Source: DASSHC01 sp035693105 (GTDB lineage: Bacteria > Chloroflexota > Chloroflexia > Thermomicrobiales > Thermomicrobiaceae). Taken from it: DNA of 16,131 nucleotides. The notes under the pieces were generated by a model, which was not told the origin of the DNA, made no database searches, and saw nothing but the letters and a program-made list of their open reading frames with translations. The DNA lies in the NCBI GenBank assembly GCA_035693105.1, contig DASSHC010000147.1, positions 1 to 16,131 on the forward strand, written 5' to 3'. Made by a program: the position numbers and the translations under genes. This document shows, in pieces, positions 7,225 through 14,248 of the stretch. Numbering within the stretch: position 1 is the stretch's first letter; each line of letters opens with the position of its first letter.

Positions 7225-7764
7225 TTAGAGCCAGTGGGACTGCTCGTCCTCCAGCGCGGCGCGCATGGCGCGCCCGCGCTGGGCGTAGTGCTCGGCGCTG
7301 GCCAGCAGCCCCTGGCGCTCCTCCTGGGTGGACTCTCGCCGTACTTTGGCCGGTACGCCGAGCGCCACCGCGCCGGGCGGGATCTCGGCTCCCTCCGGCA
7401 CTACCGCCCCGGCGCCGATCAGCGTGCCGCTGCCGACGCTGGCGCCGTTCAGCACCACCGCGCCCATGCCGATCTGAGCGCGCGAGGCGACCCGGCAGCC
7501 GTGGACGATGGCGCCATGGCCCACGGTGACCTCGTCGCCCACGGTCGTCGGCACGCCGGGATCGGCGTGGATGACCACGTTCTCCTGGATATTCGTGCGC
7601 CGGCCGATGCGGATCGCCTCGACATCGCCGCGGATGACGACGCCGAACCAGACGCTGGAGCCCTCGCCGATCTCGACGTCGCCGATGATCACGGCGGTCG
7701 GGGCGACGAAGACATCGGCGGCGATGCGTGGGGTCTTGCCCTGGAAGGGCACGATCATGGCCAA
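7225..7764 (-). CDS. Gamma-carbonic anhydrase / PaaY-like hexapeptide-repeat protein
   Basis: 179 residues, mostly left-handed beta-helix hexapeptide repeats (about 15-135) followed by a C-terminal helix. The three zinc-ligand histidines of the gamma-carbonic-anhydrase family are present as H66 ('VIHAD'), H83 and H88 ('VGHGAIVHG'). The conserved R45 ('RGD') and Q60 are also there. It should form a cytoplasmic trimer with metal sites between subunits. Family members include carbonic anhydrases and PaaY-type acyl-CoA thioesterases. Its place 19 bp after an acyl-CoA dehydrogenase makes a thioesterase or CoA-salvage role as plausible as CO2 hydration (inference). The TTG at 7764 is taken as start because AGGAGG lies about 9 bases before it. 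The ATG two codons later (7758) would be about 15 bases from it. Confidence 0.87.
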   Translation of the reverse strand: MAMIVPFQGKTPRIAADVFVAPTAVIIGDVEIGEGSSVWFGVVIRGDVEAIRIGRRTNIQENVVIHADPGVPTTVGDEVTVGHGAIVHGCRVASRAQIGMGAVVLNGASVGSGTLIGAGAVVPEGAEIPPGAVALGVPAKVRRESTQEERQGLLASAEHYAQRGRAMRAALEDEQSHWL

Positions 7765-7783
7765 CGGCGGCTCCCTCCTGGCC

Positions 7784-9010
7784 TCACGCTTTGGCCGCCT
7801 GCTTGGCCTCCTCCTCGAAGGGCTGCGCCGGCGGCTGCGGGCAGCGCAGCGGGCGATCGACGCGGTAGCCGAGGGCGTAGTCGCCCTGCATGATGGTGTG
7901 GATCTCGTTGGTGCCCTCGTAGAGCTGGGCGCCGCGGGCGTTGCGCAGGTAGCGCTCGACCGGGTACTCGTTGGAGTAGCCGTAGGCGCCGTGGATCTCG
8001 ATGGCGTCGTTGGCGGCCTCGAAGGCGTGGTTGCAGGCGACCCACTTGGCCAGCGAGGTCTCCTTGGTGTTGCGGCCGCCGCGGTTCTTCAGCTCGGCCG
8101 AGCGCATCACCAGCAGGCGCGAGGCTTCCTCGCCCGCCACCATCTTGGCGATCATCTGCTTGACCAACTCGTAGCGCCCGATCTCCTGCCCAAACGCCTC
8201 CCGCTCGTGCGCGTACTTCAGGCTGGCCTCTTTGCTCGCCCGGATCGTGCCGACCGCGCCGGCTGCCACGGTGAAGCGCCCCTGGTCGATGGCGCTCATG
8301 GCGATCTTGAAGCCCTCGCCCTCCTCGCCGATGCGGTTCTCCACCGGCACGCGCAGATTATTGAAGGCCAGCCAGCCGGTGTCGCCGGCGCGCACGCCGA
8401 GCTTGCCGTGCAGCGACCCGGTCGTCAGGCCCTCCCCTTCGCCGCCGCGCTCGACCATCAGCGCCACCAGGCCGTTGTGCTTCTTGGCGGGATCGACGGT
8501 GGCGAAGACCAGGAAGTGGTCGGCGGTGTTGGCCAGCGAGATCCAGGTCTTCTCGCCGTTGAGCACGTAGTGGTCGCCGTCGCGGCGCGCGCGCGTCTGG
8601 ATGTTGCCGGCGTCGGAACCGGCGCCCGGCTCGGTCAACCCGAAGGCGGCCAGCTTCTTACCCTCGGCCTGGGGCGTCAGCCAGCGCTGCTTCTGCTCCT
8701 CCGTGGCCCATTGCAGCAGTGTCAGGCTGTTGAGGCCGACGTGGACGCTCATCACCACGCGCAGGAAGGTATCGACCGCCTCCAGCTCCTCGCAGGCCAG
8801 CCCGTAGCTGACGTAGTCGAGGCCGCTGCCGCCGTAGCGCTCGGGGATCGGCAGGCCGAGGATACCTAGCTCGCCCATCTGGTAGAGGACCTCGGGGTGC
8901 TTCTCCTGCTTGGCGTCCCACTCCTGGATGTAGGGCGCCACGGCGCGATTGGCCCACTCGCGGACCATGTCACGCACCTGCAACTGCTCTTTGGTGAACT
9001 CGAAATCCAT
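7784..9010 (-). CDS. Acyl-CoA dehydrogenase
   Basis: 408 residues, normal length for the family, from an ATG with GGGAGGG about 4 bases upstream. The N-terminal helical domain runs to about residue 120. The FAD-domain motif 'LTEPGAGSD' is at 125-133 and 'NGEKTWIS' at 151-158. The C-terminal helical domain ends with 'LYEGTNEIH', where E365 is the expected catalytic base. The enzyme oxidises an acyl-CoA to the trans-2-enoyl-CoA and passes electrons to ETF, in fatty-acid, branched-chain or aromatic-acid breakdown. Chain-length preference cannot be read reliably. It is the first gene of a two-gene unit with the hexapeptide protein and is divergent from the sigma-factor gene. No ETF or other beta-oxidation gene is in the window. 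Confidence 0.94.
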   Translation of the reverse strand: MDFEFTKEQLQVRDMVREWANRAVAPYIQEWDAKQEKHPEVLYQMGELGILGLPIPERYGGSGLDYVSYGLACEELEAVDTFLRVVMSVHVGLNSLTLLQWATEEQKQRWLTPQAEGKKLAAFGLTEPGAGSDAGNIQTRARRDGDHYVLNGEKTWISLANTADHFLVFATVDPAKKHNGLVALMVERGGEGEGLTTGSLHGKLGVRAGDTGWLAFNNLRVPVENRIGEEGEGFKIAMSAIDQGRFTVAAGAVGTIRASKEASLKYAHEREAFGQEIGRYELVKQMIAKMVAGEEASRLLVMRSAELKNRGGRNTKETSLAKWVACNHAFEAANDAIEIHGAYGYSNEYPVERYLRNARGAQLYEGTNEIHTIMQGDYALGYRVDRPLRCPQPPAQPFEEEAKQAAKA

Positions 9011-9041
9011 CGTGCCCTCCCGCGGCTATCGGCGGAGCCTT

Positions 9042-9098
9042 CCTCACCCCCGGCCCCTCTCCCCGGTGGGCGCGAGCGGAGACGAGGAGAAGAGGGAC
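9042..9098. repeat. Possible dispersed GC-rich intergenic repeat
   Basis: The run from CCTCACCCCCGGCCCCTCTC to the purine-rich AGAAGAGGGA forms an imperfect palindrome (for example CCCTCT 9055-9060 with AGAGGG 9091-9096). It resembles a 'CCTCACCCC...CCCTCTCCC...GAGAGGG' type of intergenic repeat common in Chloroflexi-like genomes. It lies in the leader of the acyl-CoA dehydrogenase gene. Only one copy is visible. A partial echo (CCCTCACCCC) occurs at about 1099-1108. Confidence 0.35.
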
Positions 9099-9211
9099 TG
9101 GGTGCCGGCCCGTGCGGCGCTTGCGAGTATAGCAGAGGGCTTTCGCAGCCCCGCTACGGACACACGCTCAGGGTCTATCGCGGGCACCCACGCGCGTTCC
9201 GGCCGGCGACG

Positions 9212-9217
9212 TATAAT
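9212..9217 (+). promoter_or_regulatory. Candidate -10 box of the sigma-factor operon
   Basis: A perfect TATAAT 62 bases before the GTG start at 9279. No recognisable -35 hexamer is present (the 17-base position reads CACGCG). The site is supported by its perfect match in GC-rich DNA. If real, the operon has at least one housekeeping-type start in addition to any autoregulation. Confidence 0.4.
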
Positions 9218-9278
9218 CGTCGCTACAACCAATTGCAGGTGCGTAAAGTCGACCACGCCCTTCCGTAGGGAGCGCGTC

Positions 9279-10019
9279 GTGAGTGAGTCGCTTGATGAGA
9301 AGACCAAAGAGGTCTCACCAGAGACCTCGGCACCGACAGCGTGTGACGGTCGCGGTGTCGGTGGGGGGGCAAAGGCCGACCAGGAACTGATCGAGGCACT
9401 TCGTCGCGGCGACGAGGCGGCATTCGCCGCTCTCGTCCAGCGCTACCAAACGGCTCTGGTTCACCTGGCGACGACGTTTGTTCGAGACCGTGCACTGGCC
9501 GAGGAGGCTGCCCAAGACACCTGGCTCGGAGTCCTGCGAGGGATCGATCGTTTTGAGGGGCGCTCCTCGCTGAAGACCTGGATCTTCAGCATCTTGATCA
9601 ATCGCGCCAAGACACAGGGCCAGCGCACAAGCCGCTCGGTACCGTTCTCATCGCTCGATGTGTTCGATGCCGGACCGGACGAGCCCGCCGTCGATCCGTC
9701 GCGCTTCCACCCGGCGAACCACCGCTGGCCCGGCCATTGGGTGTCGGTGCCGCTCGACTGGGGAGACAACCCCGAGGATGTACTCGTCTCCAAGGAGACT
9801 GGGCAACGTGTCATGAACTCCATCGAGCTGCTGCCAGCCGGCCAGCGCGCGGTCATCACCCTCCGCGATGTCGAGGGTTGGACGTCTGGTGAGGTCTGTG
9901 AGGTTCTCGACATCTCTGAGACCAATCAGCGGGTGCTCCTGCACCGGGCTCGTTCTCGAGTGCGACGCGAGCTCGAGCGGTTTGTCGCCGAGTCGCGCGA
10001 TAGCCAGGATCGGGGCTAG
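9279..10019 (+). CDS. ECF-type RNA polymerase sigma factor
   Basis: 246 residues from a GTG with AGGGAG about 6 bases upstream. An open frame continues further 5' but enters the divergent gene's leader and is not used. Region sigma2 spans about 34-117 ('ALRRGDEAAFAALVQRY', 'AEEAAQDTWLGVLRGIDRFE', 'SLKTWIFSILINRAK'). A linker of about 55 residues with 'HRWPGHWVSVPLDW' follows, then sigma4 at about 175-232 ('LPAGQRAVITLRDVEGWTS', 'RVLLHRARSRVRREL'). The aromatic linker motif recurs in ECF factors paired with small zinc-finger anti-sigma proteins. The factor would redirect RNA polymerase to a small regulon, most likely including this operon and the exported propeller gene downstream. The inducing signal is unknown. 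The first 33 residues are low-complexity and poorly conserved. Confidence 0.93.
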   Translation: MSESLDEKTKEVSPETSAPTACDGRGVGGGAKADQELIEALRRGDEAAFAALVQRYQTALVHLATTFVRDRALAEEAAQDTWLGVLRGIDRFEGRSSLKTWIFSILINRAKTQGQRTSRSVPFSSLDVFDAGPDEPAVDPSRFHPANHRWPGHWVSVPLDWGDNPEDVLVSKETGQRVMNSIELLPAGQRAVITLRDVEGWTSGEVCEVLDISETNQRVLLHRARSRVRRELERFVAESRDSQDRG

Positions 10020-10022
10020 CGC

Positions 10023-10298
10023 ATGGAACAACCCGGCGAACTGAGTTGCAAGGAACTGGTTGAGCTGGTAACCGATTACCTCGAGGGCGCGCTTAGTCCC
10101 ACCATGCTCGCGCTCGTCAAGGCACACCTCGATTCCTGTCGAGGCTGCCGGCGCTATCTGGAACAGATACGCCAGACGATCGAATTGCTTGGCCAGCTTC
10201 CTGAGGAGGGGATCGCGCCCGAGGCGCAGGAGGAGTTACTCCGAGCGTTCCGAGACTGGAAGACCAGTCGTGCCAACTCACCTCCCCAATCCACGTAG
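10023..10298 (+). CDS. Soluble zinc-finger (zf-HC2/ZAS-like) anti-sigma factor
   Basis: 91 residues starting 3 bases after the sigma-factor stop. The zinc motif is H35-x3-C39-x2-C42 ('HLDSCRGC'), with C9 ('LSCKELVELV') placed to be the fourth ligand, as in the anti-sigma domain family. The C-terminal part is a charged helix. There is no transmembrane segment, so this is a cytoplasmic anti-sigma factor that would bind the ECF sigma directly and could respond to oxidation or metal status inside the cell. Such ZAS proteins can release sigma on thiol oxidation; for this protein that is inference. Close spacing implies translational coupling with the sigma factor. Confidence 0.85.
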   Translation: MEQPGELSCKELVELVTDYLEGALSPTMLALVKAHLDSCRGCRRYLEQIRQTIELLGQLPEEGIAPEAQEELLRAFRDWKTSRANSPPQST

Positions 10299-10330
10299 CG
10301 AGCGGTCACCACGCGAAGGAGATCACGAAG

Positions 10331-10345
10331 CTGTCAGACTGACAG
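10331..10345. promoter_or_regulatory. Perfect 15-bp palindrome, possible operator
   Basis: CTGTCAG and CTGACAG flank a single central A, an exact inverted repeat in the 248-base gap between the anti-sigma gene and the propeller gene. No T-run follows, so a terminator is unlikely. A dimeric regulator site is possible. No convincing promoter hexamers are seen elsewhere in this gap. One half-site (CTGTCAG) recurs at 12865-12871. Confidence 0.35.
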
Positions 10346-10546
10346 ATCAGAGGATCGAACACGCGCCCTCGATCGCCGACGCTCATCGTTCAGTCCACCC
10401 TCAAGCCAGCCGTTCCAGCCGCGCGTGGTCGATCCGCCTCCTGTAACGAACCAGCCTCCGTCAGGACCAAGAAATGTGAGGCGCGGTTCCGCTTGCGACC
10501 AGCTCGGTCCAACCCGCCGAACATCAAGGCAGAAAGGAGAAGCCCT

Positions 10547-11761
10547 ATGCCTTGGAACAGCGACGAGATCCAGACCATACGGATCTCGCGTCGACATGTG
10601 CTCGGAGGCGCCGCCGCCTCCTTCGCCGCGCTCGCACTGTCAGCCGCCGGCGGCCCGATTGCCGCTGCCGCGGGCAGCGCGAACCTGGCGGAGGCGAGGC
10701 GGTCCGTCGGCTATCTCTACGTCAACGGCAACACGACCGGCGTCAACACCATCGACGGTTTCTCACGGCGGGCAGACGGCTCCTTGAACCCGCTTCCTGG
10801 GTCGCCCTTCCCAGTCGGTGGGGCGGGGACCGGCGCGGCGCTTGCCTCCCAGGGTGCCCTGGCCATCTCGTCGAACGGGCGCTACCTCCTGGCCGTCGAC
10901 GCAGGCAGCGACCAGGTCTCGGTCGCCCGAATCAACCCAGACGGCTCGGTCACGGGGGTTCCCGGCAGCCCATTCCCCTCGAACGGCGTCAAGCCAGTGA
11001 GCATAACCGTCCACCACGACGTGGTCTTTGTCGCGAACGCCGGGGACGGTGGCGCCAACTATACGGGTTTTGTCCTTGGCCACGACGGTCAATTGCGGCC
11101 GCTCGCAGGCTCGACGTTCGAGGTGCCGGATGGGGCGGGCATCGGCCTGGTGCTCTTCGATCATAGTGGCAAGCATCTCGTCGGGATGCGGGTCAATCCG
11201 AGCCTCATCGACAGCTTTATCGTCGACTCAGACGGCCACCTGACCGCTGCGCCCGGCTCGCCCTTCGCAGCCGAGGCGGCGGGCCCCTTCGGCAGCGCGT
11301 TCCGCCCGGGCACGTTCCCGGCCCAACTCTTCGTATCGAACGCCCACGCCGGTCCAGGCCAGGGAAGCGTCTCTGCATTCGAGGTCGCCCACAGCGGAAT
11401 ACTGACCTCGTTGCCTGGCTCCCCCTACCCGAATGGCGAGACCGCACCCTGCTGGGTGGCGCTCTCGCCCGACCGCAGGTACCTGTTCGCGGCGAATACC
11501 GGCAGCAGTTCCATCTCGAGCTTTCGGATCGCACCGAGCGGCTCGCTGTCGCTGGTAGAGTCGGTGCCGCTCCGTGGCGGCTCCGGTCTGGGCATCTTCG
11601 ATCTGGGGCTGGATCCGAGCGGCAGGTACCTCTATCAGCTCGAGGGCGGCGTGCAGAAGGTTGCTGCCCTCACCGCAAAAGGTGGGAACCTGGCCGAGCT
11701 GAGCTCCTCGCCCGTCGCGCTCCCGGCTGGTTCGAGCCCAGGAGGGATCGTCATCGTCTAG
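10547..11761 (+). CDS. Tat-exported seven-repeat beta-propeller protein (lactonase/YncE-like fold)
   Basis: 404 residues from an ATG with AGAAAGGAG about 8 bases upstream, which decides the start over an upstream in-frame codon. Residues 14-19 (SRRHVL) followed by a hydrophobic Ala-rich stretch (20-42) form a twin-arginine signal. The mature part has seven repeats of about 48-55 residues, each ending in a GSPFP-like turn: at 84, 139, 187, 236, 290, and diverged ones near 338 and 386. This is typical of seven-bladed propellers of the 6-phosphogluconolactonase-like (lactonase) family. Export argues against a pentose-phosphate role. Many such proteins have no demonstrated enzyme activity. Position behind the sigma/anti-sigma pair suggests it is a target of that sigma factor (inference). 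Confidence 0.85.
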   Translation: MPWNSDEIQTIRISRRHVLGGAAASFAALALSAAGGPIAAAAGSANLAEARRSVGYLYVNGNTTGVNTIDGFSRRADGSLNPLPGSPFPVGGAGTGAALASQGALAISSNGRYLLAVDAGSDQVSVARINPDGSVTGVPGSPFPSNGVKPVSITVHHDVVFVANAGDGGANYTGFVLGHDGQLRPLAGSTFEVPDGAGIGLVLFDHSGKHLVGMRVNPSLIDSFIVDSDGHLTAAPGSPFAAEAAGPFGSAFRPGTFPAQLFVSNAHAGPGQGSVSAFEVAHSGILTSLPGSPYPNGETAPCWVALSPDRRYLFAANTGSSSISSFRIAPSGSLSLVESVPLRGGSGLGIFDLGLDPSGRYLYQLEGGVQKVAALTAKGGNLAELSSSPVALPAGSSPGGIVIV

Positions 11762-11778
11762 CCGAGAGCTGGCCAACC

Positions 11779-11865
11779 GGCATTCAGATCGGCAGCGGAA
11801 CGTACCGGGCAGGCGTGGCCTCCTGCCGCGCTCATCTGGCTGCCACGCATGCCGATCTGGATGCC
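11779..11865. terminator. Nested inverted repeat between convergent genes
   Basis: The 16-base arms 11779-11794 (GGCATTCAGATCGGCA) and 11850-11865 match at 15 of 16 positions as reverse complements. Inside them GCGTGGC (11813-11819) pairs with GCCACGC (11842-11848). The structure fills the 155-base gap between the propeller gene and the convergent UbiA gene. It could act as a bidirectional terminator or block read-through, though no T-run is present. Confidence 0.45.
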
Positions 11866-11916
11866 TCCGGTGCTCCTTCCCGGTCGGGGCTCCGCCCATC
11901 TGATCGCGGGACGGAT

Positions 11917-12837
11917 TCAGAAGATGTAGAGGACCGCGATCGCGGCCGCGCCCCAGAGGAGGACGCTGAGCAGCAGCGGCCAGTCCTCCAGCAGCACGCG
12001 CTCCGGCGCGCCGCCGTGTCCTTGAGCGTAGACCAGGTAGAGGTAGCGGCCGAGGCCGAAGAGGACGAGAGGAACCGTCAGCAGCATGGCGTGGTTGGCC
12101 GGTAGGGTGGTCGCGGCCAGGGTGTAGAGCGTGTAGACCAGGATGGTGGCCGCCGCCGTCAGCACGATCAGGCGGTCGAGCAGCGCCGGCGCGTAGGCGT
12201 CGAGATTGCGCCGGTGCGCGCCCGCCGCCACCCGCAGCAGCGCCAGTTCGTGACGCCGCTTGCCGAAGCCGAGGAAGAGCGAGAGGAGCACGGTGCAGGC
12301 GTAGAGCCAGAGCGAGAGCGGCACCCCGATGACCACCGCGCCGGCCGCCGCGCGCAGCACGAAGCCGCCCGCGATCGCCAGCACGTCGAGCAGCACCAGG
12401 CGCTTCAGCCAGAGAGTATAGATCGCCATCAGCAGCCCGTAGCCGGCCAGCACCGCGGCCAGTCGTGGGTTGAGCAGCGCCGCCGCCCCCAGCGCGACCA
12501 GCGCCAGCAGGCCGCTAGCGCGCAGCGCGGTTCCCGGCGCCAGCCGCCCCGCCGCCACCGGCCGCTGCTGCTTGAGCGGGTGGCGCCGGTCGGCCTCGGC
12601 GTCGCGCGCGTCGTTGAAGAGGTAGACGGCCGCGCTGGCCAGGCAGAAGAGGACGAAGGCCGCGCCGACTCGCAGCAGCGATGCGAGATGCAACAGATCC
12701 CCAGCGAAGACCAGCGGCGCGAAGACGATCAGGTTCTTGGTCCACTGACGCGGCCGCGCCGCCTCCAGCAGCGCGCGCCACGGCCCGCGCCGCATCGCCC
12801 GCGCGTCGCTCGCTAGTCGCACGTCGGGGATCACCAC
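11917..12837 (-). CDS. UbiA-family prenyltransferase, decaprenyl-phosphate phosphoribosyltransferase-like
   Basis: 306 residues from a GTG at 12837 with AGGAG about 10 bases upstream. An ATG at codon 15 is possible. After a short charged start comes 'RPRQWTKNLIVFAPLVFAG' (28-46), a signature of the DPPR-synthase branch of UbiA enzymes. The first Asp-rich motif is N75-D-x2-D79-x3-D83. The second motif region is 'YTLWLKR' (139-145) with D150 and R161. Several hydrophobic helices, about seven to nine, follow. The mycobacterial relative transfers 5-phosphoribose from PRPP to decaprenyl phosphate for cell-wall arabinan. Here the lipid-linked pentose could serve glycan or glycosylation pathways (inference). 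It follows birA by 74 bp on the same strand. Confidence 0.85.
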   Translation of the reverse strand: MVIPDVRLASDARAMRRGPWRALLEAARPRQWTKNLIVFAPLVFAGDLLHLASLLRVGAAFVLFCLASAAVYLFNDARDAEADRRHPLKQQRPVAAGRLAPGTALRASGLLALVALGAAALLNPRLAAVLAGYGLLMAIYTLWLKRLVLLDVLAIAGGFVLRAAAGAVVIGVPLSLWLYACTVLLSLFLGFGKRRHELALLRVAAGAHRRNLDAYAPALLDRLIVLTAAATILVYTLYTLAATTLPANHAMLLTVPLVLFGLGRYLYLVYAQGHGGAPERVLLEDWPLLLSVLLWGAAAIAVLYIF

Positions 12838-12897
12838 CAGCCGCCTGCTCCTGTCATCATCAGCCTGTCAGTCAGAGTGTACCCGCGGGCGTCATCG

Positions 12898-12913
12898 GAG
12901 CACGGTCGTGCTC
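12898..12913. repeat. Short perfect inverted repeat over the birA stop codon
   Basis: GAGCACG and CGTGCTC are separated by two bases. The element overlaps the birA stop (12912-12914) and sits in the 74-base gap before the UbiA gene. It may be a weak attenuator between the two genes or coincidence. No T-run follows. Confidence 0.35.
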
Positions 12914-13472
12914 AGTCATCAGCCAGCCCAGGCATGGCATCCACCTCCGCCAGAATCGCCGCCAGCAATTCATCGCGATTATGCTCGCGCCCGGTCTCGG
13001 CCAGCAGGCTGGTGGCGGTCGGCAGCGGCAAACGCTCGGCGGGCAGGTTGACGTTGAGGCCGATGCCGACCAGCAGGTAGTCGACCTCATCGCCGCGCAG
13101 GCTGGTCTGGCAGAGGATGCCAGCCAGCTTGCGCCCAGCCTCGCCCGCCATCAGGTCATTCGGCGCCTTGATCTCGGGCTCGAAGCCGGTCACGCGCCGG
13201 ATGGCGCGGGCGACGCCGGCCGCGATCGCGCGGCTCAGTTCGGGATCTTGCACCACGGCCAGCGCGGGCCGCAGCAGCAGCGTCACCAGCAGGCTTGTAC
13301 CGGGCTCCGAGTGCCACACGCGCCCCAGCCGCCCCCGGCCCGCGCTCTGCTGCTCGGCCCAGACCACCAGCCCGGCCGGCGCCCCGGCCGCCGCGCGCCC
13401 CGCCGCCAGATCCATGGTCGAGCCGACCGTGTCATGTTTTTCGATCTGCCAGCGCACGCGGTACCTCATCAT
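12912..13472 (-). CDS. birA: Biotin-protein ligase, catalytic domain only (short BirA)
   Basis: 186 residues from adjacent ATG codons at 13472 and 13469. It has no N-terminal DNA-binding domain and starts directly in the catalytic domain: 'VGSTMD' (16-21), the biotinyl-AMP loop GRGRLGR (45-51), the lysine motif as KAPND (102-106, usually KWPND), 'GRKLAGIL' (113-120) and 'GIGLNVN' (136-142). The protein stops at 186, where bacterial ligases usually add a 45-60 residue SH3-like C-terminal domain. Only 74 bases separate the stop from the next gene, so no decayed remnant is hidden there. The protein would attach biotin to acyl-CoA carboxylase carriers and cannot be a repressor. The missing C-domain and the Trp-to-Ala change could mean reduced activity or a specialised enzyme. 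Confidence 0.85.
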   Translation of the reverse strand: MMRYRVRWQIEKHDTVGSTMDLAAGRAAAGAPAGLVVWAEQQSAGRGRLGRVWHSEPGTSLLVTLLLRPALAVVQDPELSRAIAAGVARAIRRVTGFEPEIKAPNDLMAGEAGRKLAGILCQTSLRGDEVDYLLVGIGLNVNLPAERLPLPTATSLLAETGREHNRDELLAAILAEVDAMPGLADD

Positions 13473-13577
13473 CTCGCATCGCCACCGCTCAGGCGTTCGA
13501 AACCTTCAGTAGGCAGCATGATCCTACAACGCGGCGCGGTGCATCGCTGGACGGCGCGTCGCTGGGCGGCACGGATC

Positions 13578-13605
13578 TTGACATCTCTTACACATGAGCT
13601 ATGAT
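13578..13605 (+). promoter_or_regulatory. Sigma-70-type promoter of the toxin-antitoxin operon
   Basis: A perfect TTGACA (13578-13583), a 16-base spacer and TATGAT (13600-13605, one mismatch from TATAAT) form the best promoter in the window. Transcription would start near 13612. This excludes the in-frame ATG at 13594 and favours the ATG at 13642 for the antitoxin. Confidence 0.75.
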
Positions 13606-13641
13606 GGCAGCAGGTTTGGGATTTGGAGGCACCGCAGGGCG

Positions 13642-14247
13642 ATGGCAGTGCAACTCAAGGCAAGCGCCGACTTGGAGGCGGTAGAGCCAGGCATCGACGA
13701 GAGCCTGCGACGTTTGGAGCATGAGTTAAATGCCCTGACACCCGCGGAGGTCGCCGCCGTGGTGGAGGCCGCCGCACGCGCGCTGGAGGAGCGCGCCCAG
13801 CCGATTCCGTCCATTGCCGCGACGCTCAGCAGGGGCCTCAGCTTCAGTCCGGCCGAGCGCGTGGTGGCCGAGTTCGAGGTGCTCGCGCGCTCGTTCCTGC
13901 GCCGCCAGCAACTGCTGGCCGATGCGCTGTCGAGCGCCCAGGTGGCGACGCTGCTCAAGACCTCGCGACAGACGCCACATGACCGCTTCGCCAGCGGTTC
14001 GCTGCTGGCGGTGATGGATCGCGGCGCGCTGCGCTTCCCGGCCTGGCAGTTCGATCCCGATGGACCGGACGGCGTCGTGGCAGGGTTGCCGCATGTACTG
14101 CGTGCGCTCGATGTCTCGCCGATGGCGAAGGTGAGCTGGCTGACACGCGCCAGTTCCGTGCTCGACGGCGCTACGCCGCTTGCTGCCTTGAAGACCGGAC
14201 GGATCGAGGAGGTGGTGGCCCTGGCGCGCGCGGTGGGGCTGGACTAG
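13642..14247 (+). CDS. HTH/DUF2384 (Xre-MbcA-ParS type) antitoxin of a RES system
   Basis: 201 residues from the ATG at 13642, the first in-frame ATG after the predicted transcription start. GGAGG lies 12 bases upstream and AGGG nearer. The N-terminal half (1-90) is helical and not recognised in detail. Residues 96-120 ('LSSAQVATLLKTSRQTPHDR') are a helix-turn-helix, followed by 'LRFPAWQFD' (130-138). The C-terminal toxin-binding segment contains 'VLDGATPLAALKTGR' (173-187), the DUF2384 pattern. The protein should bind its own promoter and neutralise the RES toxin encoded immediately downstream. It is longer than MbcA of M. tuberculosis because of the N-terminal extension. The start is moderately certain. 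Confidence 0.85.
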   Translation: MAVQLKASADLEAVEPGIDESLRRLEHELNALTPAEVAAVVEAAARALEERAQPIPSIAATLSRGLSFSPAERVVAEFEVLARSFLRRQQLLADALSSAQVATLLKTSRQTPHDRFASGSLLAVMDRGALRFPAWQFDPDGPDGVVAGLPHVLRALDVSPMAKVSWLTRASSVLDGATPLAALKTGRIEEVVALARAVGLD

Positions 14248-14248
14248 C

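Noticed and set aside
7508..8869. Long plus-strand open frame opposite the hexapeptide protein and acyl-CoA dehydrogenase
   Set aside because: Antisense shadow of two well-supported minus-strand genes; no motif or ribosome-binding site support.
8949..9278. N-terminal extension of the sigma factor from an upstream ATG
   Set aside because: It would overlap the divergent acyl-CoA dehydrogenase start and cross its leader and the TATAAT box. The GTG at 9279 has a good ribosome-binding site.
12865..12871. Second copy of CTGTCAG as a shared operator half-site
   Set aside because: A 7-base match without the second half in palindromic spacing is expected by chance in 16 kb.
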